Source of the DNA: Crossaster papposus
Taxonomy: Eukaryota; Echinodermata; Asteroidea; Velatida; Solasteridae
Direction of reading: 5' to 3'
Length of the DNA stretch: 64,000 nt
Assembly: GCA_037893245.1 (NCBI GenBank)
Contig: JBAIAA010000603.1
Span: 1,054,001-1,118,000 of the forward strand
Part shown: in pieces, positions 20,201 to 32,200 of the stretch
How positions within the stretch are numbered: the first letter of the stretch is position 1
How the letters are laid out: every line of letters starts with the position of its first letter
Position numbers and translations under genes: made by a program
The notes under the pieces: generated by a model
Seen by the model: the letters and a program-made list of their open reading frames with translations, nothing else
What the model was told of the DNA's origin: nothing
The model's database searches: none

Positions 20201-23200
20201 TATAAAAGAAATTAAGAACCAAGATATTGTCCCTTAATCCAAGATGGCCACCAAAATGCCCAACAAATGTATCTTAACCAGTTCGCGCTGGAAGGCGTGT
20301 ATCACGCAAAGTTTTTTCCAGATTTAAAACAGATGACGCATAAACTCGTCACGTGCAAGGCCGGAAATGTCTGTCAGCAGCGAGCAAGGCCGGAAATGCA
20401 TGGGTGTGCTTCCCGATACCATCGGCCTGTACCCGCCTCTGATCGAGTTATGTTAACAATAATTGCGCCTCGGCTTGGTGATGTTAAAATAATCATGGTG
20501 CAAACAGGTTAATTAAATGTAAATAATTTTGTATTGTGTTCCTTTTAGTTTTCCTGTTGTTTTGTTGTTTTTGCCATTGGAATTAGCTTGGAATACACAC
20601 AGGCTTTGACCGGAAATACAAAATGGCCACCAAAATATAAAATGGCCTCAAAACATGCTGAATTTGATTAATATACACATGTACGTTATTTTGCTGCATA
20701 CATTAATGTTTGTGTTCAATATATGGGGCTTATGCTTTCGTAGCATTCTAAGCTAAATCTAAAGGACATACATGTAGGGTTGAAATGATAAAACCATTTT
20801 GGCCGACATCTTGAATTTGAGGACAATATCCTGGATAGTCCCTAGACTACTTTCAAAGTAGGCAAGGCCTTTGGTTCAAGATGACGGAAACACTGGGAAA
20901 AAAACTTGTACCGTTATGAATCTAATTTAGGTTTTAATTTTGACAGCCTTTTTAGATTTTGGCAGCCATCTTGGATTTGACGCCAAATTCTGGGTGGCTC
21001 TGAAGCTACATTTAGGTTAAAAGGGTATAGATTCAGCATGACGGAACCCCCAGGTACATGTAGCCTCAAGCTAATTCCATAAAGACGATCAAAACATTAC
21101 AATGAGAAAAGGATAAAAGCTAGGAAAAACGAAGAGGTACCGTACTTTAAATTTATTAAGACGGCTATGTTGGTGTCGATCTAGCAGAGTTCTTTCACAA
21201 GTCACTTCACAAGTCCCGTCCCGTCACAAATCTTTTCAATAAGCCAGTCACAAGTAACTAGATGAACAATGACACATATTCACTGCATATTGACTTGGTT
21301 CGGGACTGAAGGACTTGTGATGGACTTGCAGGGACTACAGAGACTTGCAGGGACTCGAATACAACTCTGCTAAGATTTTAGGACAAATTCTAGCCCACAG
21401 ACGGGCAAATGCTTCATGTTCAGGATAACAGAATCATTGGAAAAACACACAAGTACACATTGCATCAAGGTAATTTTGGCAATCATTTTTAGGTTTTACA
21501 TGTAGGTGGCCAGAAGCAACATTTGTAGGGATATAGATTTACGATGACATAGCCCCAATTTAATTTAAGATTAAGATTTTGGCAGCCGTCATGGATTTAA
21601 AGCTAAATTCTGGGTGGCTCCGGTCTGCAGCTATATATATATATATATATAGATTAAGGATAACAGAATATCTGATGAGTAGCCCCAAGTTAGTTTCATA
21701 AGGACGATGGAACCAATGAGAAAGTATAGGCCTATAAAACGAAAGGTAGTTTAAAGACGATTTGCCGGCCATTTTGGTAGTCATCTTGGATTCGAGGATA
21801 TATCCTGGATATTCTCCAGACTAATTTATTAGGTTCAGAATGACAGAATCACTAACAACAAAAAAATGACGGAAAAAAAACCTCAAGGGACAGTATATAC
21901 CTTTAAGATGGCCGTTTTAGATTTCTGCGGCCATCTTAGATTCAAGGACAATGTCTTCGATTCGATTCAGGATGACAGAACCACTTTGATTTTTAAAACA
22001 AAATGTCAGTATAAATCTAATTTAGGTAATTTTGACGGCCATTTTGGCGCCCATTTTGGATTTTGGCGCCCACCTTGAATTAGGGAGAAAATCAGGGTGG
22101 CCCCCCAAGCTAAATTTAAAAAAGTTAGGGTTTAGGATGATGAAACTGTTGAGAAAACCTTGACAAAAAAAATTGCAGTTTTTCCTGGTCTGGGCCAAGT
22201 CTTATATGAATAATGACTCTTAACACCCAGTGAAATTATTCCTTCTGGCATGCTGTCACTTTAAAGGAAATGATTTTAAAAAGTCCCAAAATACATCTCA
22301 CAGATGCACTTTTGTAAATTTTCATTAGTTGGTTGAAAATCTAAATCTTTGAATATTATTTTCTCCGAATTTACAGTGTTCACAGAGCTAAACTTTGTCA
22401 GGTTTGTTGTCGAGCGCCATTCTTTAGATTTTGGGAACTGTTGCTGTTTTAAACGATAAAAATGCACAACTGACAAATGATATACTACGGCCCGAATTCA
22501 TAAACGATGATATTTCCTTGATCACGATTAACTAGACTAAACTGTGTATAAACAGGTGATGATGGAGCATACAAATCTAGGCCCGATTCATAAAGAGTGA
22601 TTAGATCATCTGCTTTTTATCCAACATACATTTTGTACATGCTTAGTGACACCTGTACAAAAGAAATTGTAATCATCCCAAGGGGCTTGTTTATCTCATG
22701 TACAAGTTACCAATTCTTTGTTGGCTTGCTTGTGTGGTTTGGACAGACATTATGGTCATTGAATTATCAGCGCGTTTTGTCAACATGCTGGTCCTCGCAC
22801 TAGTTTCAGCTGAACTGATCAGCAGAGCACAGTGAGTTGCGGGTTTCCGAAGATAGATATGCCCCTTTGTTCAACATGTTACGTAATCTGCTATGAAGAG
22901 AATTATGCACGACTATACCACTAAACATCGGCTAAGCAGAAACTTGTACACGGAAGGATAAACAGCCGATTATTTTCTTACTGAATCGCGATCATAACAG
23001 GAGTTTATGAATTCGGGCCTATAACTTTTAGTATTGCTGATGATGTCCCATATTAAACGTGGCGTCTCTAGTTTCATATTAGAGCAAATGTTTTACCTCA
23101 AAAATTCATCAAGCTACATTCTTGTTCATAAATCTTAAGTTTACCTACCTGCTACAACGTAATTAACAGACATATATTTCGCGTGTTTTTCTGATTCAAT

Positions 23201-26200
23201 TTTGAGGTGCACATATGAACTCTTTAAAAATGCATCCAAAAATAGGAAAATTGTTTTCTGAGTGAAGATAATGTTGGTTTATCAGAATTTGTGTTTTTCA
23301 GAATTCTAAAATGTTAGCGTGATTTTTCAATATTTATTCAAGTGCGCCACATTAGGGAACTCTTGACTGATTTTGTTCTCTATTTTCAGATGCCACTGTT
23401 TTTGAAATGAAGACAACATTTCATGACACTTAAAATGTTCATTAAGGTTCAACAGCAAGCATTATTAAGGTACCCGCGTTTAACTGAATGAATTTGAAGT
23501 GTGTCAACAAAGAGGTTTGGCAATTCCACATGAGAAAAGTCGAGGCAAACATTGAAGTGATCCACTATAATACGGATGTGGGCCTATGCGCAATATTCCT
23601 GCGTAGGTTCTTAACATTTAATGGTGGTGTTTATTTAGCAGAAAGTCTTGTTTATTGATAACTTTCTGTTTTGTTTTCAGCTCCTGGGCAGTTTGAATTT
23701 CCACGATCTTGCTCACCACACACTAATTGGCAATCAGATCATAGTCAGGTGCACTTTCAAAAGCACCCTGCGTTCCTTCTTTGAAGTCCTCAAGGTAAGC
23801 AAAGTGGAGCGTGAGAAAGAAAAAGAACTTTAGGTCAACCTGCAATTTGTTTGCGCTTCAACGGAACTAGTCTTGCAGTCAATGTGTTCATCGGTAGTGG
23901 TTTTGTACAATGCATATCACAGCCAGATACAGTGTATGCACGGACACTACAACTAACGCCTTGACCAAGACTAGTTCCATCACGGCGTAAGTAAATCACC
24001 GGTCAACCTGAGCCCGGCCTTGGGGTGCATTCTCCAATGTTTGCCTTGCACCTTGGAGCAAGTTCCATCAAGGACCAATGGTTGACTAGTGGTTGGCTTG
24101 AGACGTATACCAGTACCTAGCACATGCGCCATGAAGTTGCAGTGCAAACGACTCTTGTTAAACATTTATGGTGCTGAAAGATCATCAAAACAATATTTTA
24201 ACACAATAATTCTATTCATTCACACCATAATAGTGATTGCGTAGCTTAAGATGTCTTTACTGCCTTTTTTATTGTACAATATAGTGACAAAAGTGGGGAA
24301 AAAATAAAGTAGACAAATATGCCATTTTGCATGGCAACGTTTTTGGTGTCTACCTTTTTTGTTGGTCCCTGCTGCACTATTCCATAAACATTTTGCTATT
24401 GATAACAAGCACGACCAACTGCGGTAGGTTGGTCATGAATGTCGCAAGGTGGACCCTAGCGCCACCCTACTTAGACTGACATACATGTACATTGGACAAC
24501 TCGAACACGTAAACTAAAAGACCGCAACTTGAATTTTACTACAGAAAATGTAACATGATTTAATAATCCAAAATTAAAATACAAAATAAACGAGTCTGTG
24601 GAAGACTGCATGACAGTAACCGGTTCCTTAGTGAACTCTGGGTTGAACAGTGATCCCAACTGGAAAGACCCTCATGGACGATGACGCTGAACATGATTTT
24701 GAATCCAAACGCCACCCTGTATGACCGGATACAGGAACTCCTGAAAAAGATGAATTAACATACGATTGTTTCAAAAACTCAATCCTCATTCTTTGTCAAT
24801 TCAGTTTGTGACATCAGCTTACAATTTGGTTTTCATGAGAAATACACATTACAAATAATTATCACTTTGGTTCACTCATTTTGATCATTGGAAAACACAA
24901 TTCAAAGGTTTTAGAGTTTTAACTGAGCTATACAATTTTGGGATATGATAAAGAAGTTTTTTTTGTATGTAAACAACTCGAAACCGACCTCCCACTTGAA
25001 AAATGAACATTTCGGGCAATAACTCGTTTTGGCCATGTGCGACTTTACGCTCATTTCGTGGTGCCAGGTCACATACATATATACACTCTTTTGCTATAAG
25101 ACAAGCTTTCTAAAACCTTTGGTAGGTTCAATCAATTGGCTTAAGTACTAAGCGTACTATGCATGTATCTAGTCAAATTGTGGCATTTGTCTCATATACA
25201 TACAATTTAGTACTGGTACATCACAACTTTACATGTACTAATGTTAACATTAAAAAATACCTTGTGGTATATTAGTGTAATTTAAAAATGATATGTAATC
25301 TCACTTCTACTGAATACAGTAGCTGAACTGGGATGACTATGTACAAAGGCATACTGCATACTACACAGGTAGTTTTTCATCTTACAATTAAGTTAAAGAC
25401 AACCAAATTTCCACTTGATATGAATTATCACTAGTTACAGCAAAAGGCAGGGTAGCCACGCCCCCTTTTTGCATCTCCTACGGTAGATCCACCAATGTAC
25501 ATGTACTTAAAACAACTTGAAATATGTTTTCCTTTCCAAATGTGGATCTTATGCCGAGACAAATTGCGTTTGTTTTTATTAGAGACACTGCATACAAAAA
25601 TGAACATAATTAGAAGCATAGCCAGGCACCAGACTAATTATAATTTGCATATCCATATTTATTTGATATTTTAATGATCCAATTGCAATACCAGGGTGAA
25701 AGAGCAAGGTAATGGTGGGAGCACACTGCTCGACATCATGGGGACGAGGTTGAGGGGACCATGTGTTGTACATGTGTATAGTCATAAAATCCAGATTTTA
25801 AAAAATATCGAAAGCCTGCCGGAATTTTCTTTTTTGGAAAACAATAGTTCAGTTTCCCACCTTAAAAATATTTATTTTTGATCCTTATACTTTCTCTCAG
25901 TTCCAGATGTCTGGTGCCCCGACTTTTGTGTGCAAAACCTTTATCTGTTTATTGTGTGCTTGGATACTGTAATTTCATTGGTCAAGAACGGCCACATGTC
26001 CAGTCTGTAAAAAATGCGTACAACCTTGTATACAAGGCCCATTACGTGCATCTAAAGCCTACATGTACATGAGTGCTTGCAACTGAGAACTCGTGCATTG
26101 CACAAGTTTGACAGCTCAGTGTCTTGTTTGGGACAAAAAGCTACTGCAGTTATTCAGGGTTTACACACCTTAATACCGTAATTAAAGGTAGTATACACCA

Positions 26201-29200
26201 TTGGTCATTGCTTGAATTATCATGTATGAGTAGATTTGGGGGGGTGTATTTTATAGTAAACATCGTTTAACTGAGCTGTCCGAAGTTTTAGAATCATGGA
26301 TGCCGAGAAAAGCACGAAAAACAGCGGACGGCGATCACAAATTTTTCAGGATTATTACAGGATATCTAGCGCAATCAATTTGCTGGATGCCCAGAATCAA
26401 CATTTACTTTCAGATGAGTAGGATATTTCTTAATAATTCGGTAGTAAATATTTTCGATATCTGCAAATGGTGTATACTACATGTACCTTTAAGTGAGTCA
26501 CGTGTTCGAGTTGCTCACCCAGATTGACTTGGGTAAAAAGTAGATGGGGTTTCGCCACGAATGCCGTGCTAATCGGGCGGTCAAATAAGGGCTATCATGA
26601 TCCTCACTTGATGTTTGTGGCTGTAGCGATTGACCAAATGCGCTTTTCTGACTTGAAATTAACAGTTTGCCTGTCGTTTACAAAAAATAACAACCCCGGG
26701 CTGGAATAATGGCTTCTAAAATTGCAATGAGCTCAGTAAATAATTATATTTAGAGTAGTTATATTTTAAAGTTGACTTTTAGGCACACTTGATCTTTTCC
26801 ACTATTCGGGTGCTGTATTTGTTTGTTGCCTGGAATTTACAATGCGTGTGACGTATTCCACCAGTGACTCTGCTTCATGAGCAGGGTCTGTGAGAGTTGC
26901 TGACTCGGGTTAGCCCCGAGTATGACATCACAGCTAATCAATACATGGGGCTAACTCGAGTCGACCCACGACAGGTGAACTAAACGAATGCACCCATTGT
27001 TTTCATCTTTGCAATACAGTTAACCATTTATTGTTTTGACTTTATTGGCACGATTTAACAAAACAATTATTGACTGCTGTTATTTGTATGTGCATTTTCA
27101 ACCCAGGGTGCTGTGAACATAATATCCCACATCACAGCAGTCAACAATCGTTAAAAGTAACAGCAAAAGAAAAGTTTATACTCTTAAGCCCGGTTCATAC
27201 TTTACGCGAATGCGAAGTGAATTTGTTAAGGTAACGAAGAACGTCACAAGGAAACTTCAACTGTTGAAATCATAAAATTTGATTTGCATTAAGTATGTAC
27301 CGGGCTTTAGGCCATGTCCGAATTACAATAGTTGTGGCTACAGGCTCTTTCCATAGACTCGTGTGCAATTTCAAGCCACAGCCTGATCACTTTCTGTTTT
27401 TAAACTCCTGTTATGTACCCAGACTCTCTTGCCTGTCGGCTGCTGCCACATCATCACCCACAGTGACCACTATGAAGAGTCCTTCAAGTGCAACTTTCTG
27501 GGCCTGTCCCCGAGTACCAGTCTACCGGGTCACGTTAAGTCCACCGAGTTCTTCATCCTCTTAGATATTATCAGCCCTGGCCAGTCACCCAGGGAATGCG
27601 AGAGGTTGATCGTGGAGGAGCCAGACCCATTTCATGGATTCGGCATCGCTATGAGTAGCACAGGGTCGTTACCAGACAAAGGTAGACTCATTAACCCTTC
27701 CAGTCAAACTCCAACACCAGCATTTGTTGATCTGTTAGGATTTGTACTTGACCCCTAAATTCTTTTACACTGTGTTCAAGGCATACCTCCAGAATCCGAG
27801 TCCACTGTTGGTGTCTACAGTTTGCCATATGGTGTTGGGATTAGCCAGGATGGGTATTTGGTTCCTGGTAAATTACACTCGGGAGTTAGGGTTAAAAGGA
27901 AACCATTTAAAGAATTTGTCGCCTAAGAATATTCCCTTCAACACTCTGGCAGTCAGGTTGGCATAGCAGTTGTTTCTTCGCCTTCCACTGCTGTGACCCG
28001 GTTTAAAATCTTACCTGGTTCGAATCCCGCCTGGGCAAATATGTGGATTGGGTTTTCAGTCCCTGCCTGATTGCATGGGTTCCCCCCAGAACATTCTTCT
28101 GTGGTTTTCCTCCCAGAAATTTTTTCTGTGGTTTTTCTCCCACCTCTAAAAATGTAACTTTTTTTCATTGTCTTCTCTATGCAAGTTTCTTTAGGCTTTT
28201 GAGCTACAGAGCTCAGGGCGCTTCTTACGGGTTCCTCGGTTTCAGGGACGTAGCCAGGAATTTTCCAGGGGAGGAGCACTTTTGGTGATTGATATTGGGA
28301 AAGGGTCTAAGGGGAGGGGTGTCCCCCTCCTATTTGCGATATTTTGAATAATTAAAGGTCCTCAGATGCGATCTGGTGCAATATTTTGCAAATTTCATGA
28401 CATATATCATGTGATAACATATTATCAGTAAAAATTAATGTTTTCAAGAGGTATAGTGTCACCAATTACCAAGTTTTCATTGGATATTGACTGTGAAATG
28501 ATATCCTGACCATGCATTGGTAGGCTCGAACGTTATTACGATTCTGATTGTTTTAAATTTAAGGGCTGATGAGAATGCAAGCTGATCAGAAAGGCACTGA
28601 CGAAATAGCCTGCAAAAAATAAGTTTTTAATATTTTTTTCGACACTAAAAGGGGGGAAGCACTTGATCCCCCTGCTCCCCCTGCTCCCCTTCTGGCTACG
28701 TCCTTGCTTGGTTTCATTACCAGAAAGAATTATTAATAGTATGAATGGATAACAATATAATAATAATAATATCAATAATTCTTTGTGTGACTGGTCAGTA
28801 ATAATATCAAACCTAACAATGCAATATTGTGTTTGCAATAGAAAGCAAAGCAATGCATACGTGTAAGTTAGTCACAATTGGTGGATCTGCAATATAACTC
28901 GATCCTGCGTGATTGGTCAATTGGTATAATCTTCGACTTTACTTTCCTTTTACAAAATACTTCTCCACGATTGACTGATTGCGCAGATCCACGAGCATTG
29001 AAGTCGGAGATTTCCTACCAGATTGACCGATCACACAAATGCAGGTGTGGTCCCCTCGACCACGGAACACTTGGTTGCAAGTCTTTGTAGTGCGGATGAC
29101 AGTGTGAAGCAATAGTCGACTACAGGCTAGTTTAACGTTTGTTTTATGTCCCATGCATGGATTGCCGTTACGGTACTCTACCAACTAAACTTGTTAGCGG

Positions 29201-32200
29201 TTCCCAATTGGGTTAATGTTTTTATTCAGTATTTAAAGGGGCACAAGGTCCTAAAATCTCTGAAATGTTGTATGTACACCAATGTAAAATACAAGATGTA
29301 TGGACAAGTGTATGCCCATAAATTACACACAACACATGTACACAAAGGGCAACACTTTCCGGCTAGAATCATGACTACAACCAAACAGCTTGAGCTTTTG
29401 GGAAGAAATAAAATGACCGTTCTACACAAGAATAACACAAAAATGCCCAGTTTTTAAAGGGTGGTTGTGTGGATATTTACAAAATGTATGATACTTTTAA
29501 ATGTTCTTTACTACTAACATCATTTCGTTCAAAACGTATTTTAAAGCCCAATGGGGCGCTTCCAGGACATAGTGTCCTTTTAACATGTACAAAAAAGTAA
29601 CAGGAACATTTCTGTTTTGTTGTTCTCTCTCTCTTCAGCACCTACTATTCTGACCAAGATTGAGAGTGTCTTGGACAACCGAAACCTGAATCAGGATGTG
29701 ATCCACACCTTTCTGGTGGCTCTGAAAGAGGAATGGATGAAGTGAGTTGTTATTCATTTATACAGGGTTCATTCCGTGTGGTTGGACACAAAGTGTGACA
29801 TTTTGCTCTATTTTTAGTTACTAGTGCAGTCCTTCTGATTTGAGGCGTGCGATCGCACCCCCACGCCTAAAAGCTTCCCAAGGAGTGCGAATAATCACAC
29901 GCCTTAATCCCTCTGCAGCACACGCCTCAATGTACATTTCCAGCATAATCAACTTGATAATTTGTGAAATAAAATACGTCAGTGATTTAGGAAAAAAAGA
30001 AAAAATTTATGCCCACCGTATTTTGCAATGATCAACTTAATTAGTGCCGGTAGCGCGGAACGGATTTCGCTGGCCGACAGTCTGCCTTGTCCCATGTACA
30101 TGTACGTACAATTTGACCATTGACGAAAGCCCATGCGAAGCATACACGCGTACATGTACTTGGTACCACACTACACTGAACGATTACACACACAGGCCGT
30201 TTTCTAAACCCCAGCTTAGGGCTCAATCTCCGGCTCCAAGCTGTTTCATCACCATTGCCAAACCGCACGAACAAGTCAAAACGAACGGAAGAGCAGCAAA
30301 GGTGGAGTTTGAAAAAGGCCACACACTCGCACGGTTTTATTTTGTGTGAGGCAAACTGATTGGTCAGTAGCAATGCCTTGATGTGGTTTCGGCCAATTGT
30401 GATTAAGTTCACAAGTACTCTCGGCGTGCTGGCACGCGCGACAGCGCTAGTCTGGTGCCGTTTAATTTGCTTCGTCTTTGGCTTTGGCTTCGCCTCCGAA
30501 TTCCGAAATACTGAGAAGCAAATAGAAATGGAAGAAAATTGGAATAGTCTAACTTTTGGGTTCACATCAATCGAGTGAATGTTTCTGAAGTACAACAGGC
30601 GTCAGAATGTGGCTGGAGATCTTGCAGTTGGGAGTCAAAAAATCGCCTTAAGCCAAAGACGAAGACGAAGCCAGGGATTCGAAAAGGCCCATAGTGAGTG
30701 GTATTGAGTAGTAACGCTATTGCGTTAGCTAACTTTTGTTGCAAAAGACTTCGCAAGTTGCGTATTTCAAAAAGATGTAGGCAGTAGTAGTACCTGTATC
30801 GTTTGGTGGATGTCATCATGGGGGACTGAAGCGTACATGTATTGGTGGATACGCGTGCTTTATACCTTGATTTAAGCCCCAGCTTGAACCACTGATAGCT
30901 TTGCAAAATCACAATCCTAGAAAATCCAGGTGTGCCTTTTTCCACACGCCTGTGATTTTCAAATCAGAAGGACTGTAGTGCAGTGCATGTTCAAAATATG
31001 CCTGTTCGAAATAGGCGAATTGCTTGGTCTCTGGTAAAGACTTCCAAACGTAGCGGTATAAAGGGTATTTGAATAGCAGCAGCAGGGCTTGAATGGAAAA
31101 ATGGCAATGCGTGCACCACGGCCAACGCTGTTGCCTTCTTGATCTTACTGCCCACAAAAACTCTTCGTCTTCATGGCCTGTTTTGCCCTGCCCCATATTT
31201 ACCTTGGCCCATATATACCTTGGCCGTCGAAAACTGAATCTAACTGGCACTAAATAATTTTCTGTCTTTTGTTACTTGTCTCTCTCTCTCTCTCCTCCCC
31301 CAAATGAAAAAACAAAGAGGACATCTAGTTTACACTAGATGCAGCATTTGCGAAAAATAAAAGTTGAAATAGACTTTGACCATAATTGTATTATGTACAT
31401 CATTTATTTGTGACCGTCCGTCACAAACAGGCTGTCAATTGACATCTTGTCAAGTCACACATGTTGATTTTAGTGCCAAAACCTTTAATAGAAAAATCAG
31501 TTGGTTGTAATTTTTATTTTGAAGGTTGGTACTTTAATCTTTCAGCTCTATTTGTTTTTTAGATTGATCATCTTTGAAGAAAACTGTGAAAACCTTTTTT
31601 TTTGTGGGGGTGGGGGGGGGAACAATCAGTATAGAAATCTGTATGAATCTGACAAAACTTGCGTGAAAATCTCACAAGTTAAGTCGCGTGTTTCTAGTAC
31701 ACTGACCCTGTGAACCTATGCATTTGTGTCTGGTATCATTTTTAGCCACTGGACTATCACTTGCCCATTTATTAAGATGGCATCCATCTTGTGCATGTGG
31801 CCTACTTAAGTGCACCGTTTTGTATTCATCACACCAAATTCTTATTTATCGTATCGAATTCTCATTCATCACACCGTAACTGTAAAGCAACGTTTGTTTT
31901 TTCCCTACTATTCATTGGGTAAATAATAGCCACCTATCACTATTTAACATAAAGCACCGGCCGTTGGACGTTTTGGGAATTAAAGGTAGGATACACCATT
32001 GGTAATTGCTCGAATTGTCACAAATAAGTAGATTTGGGGGGTTGTATTTTATAGTAAATATCGTTTAACTGACCTCTCCGAAGTTTTACAATCATGAATG
32101 CCGAGAAAAACACGAACAACAGCGTTTGTTTTCAACCGGCGTCGAGCAGTTATTCTTATGTTATCTTTGTTTTTTTCGCGATCGCCGTCCGGCGATCCCG

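Larger units (their letters stand above)
19402..23680. other. FLCN intron 5 (4279 bp)
   Basis: More than half is a long-TIR element (19614-22187). It is followed by repeat copy B (about 22213-22483) and a 531 bp TIR element (22489-23019). The last 660 bp hold nothing recognisable. Confidence 0.85.
23795..27422. other. FLCN intron 6 (3628 bp)
   Basis: Contains a small inverted repeat at 23862-23978 (GGAACTAGTCTTG and complement), an isolated exon-like reading at 24654-24758, a TTAA-flanked MITE (26186-26488), and two short inverted repeats at 26902-26962 and about 27057-27154. The stretch 24760-26180 shows nothing I can name. Confidence 0.85.
27682..29638. other. FLCN intron 7 (1957 bp)
   Basis: Holds a tRNA-derived SINE-like sequence (27955-28242) directly followed by a hAT MITE (28243-28706). 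The rest (28707-29638) has nothing recognised. Acceptor is a long pyrimidine tract ending CTCTTCAG. Confidence 0.85.

Noticed and set aside
30041..30595. 184-codon minus-strand frame
   Set aside because: Lies entirely within the TIR element in FLCN intron 8 and spans part of a nested inverted repeat. No transposase motif visible.
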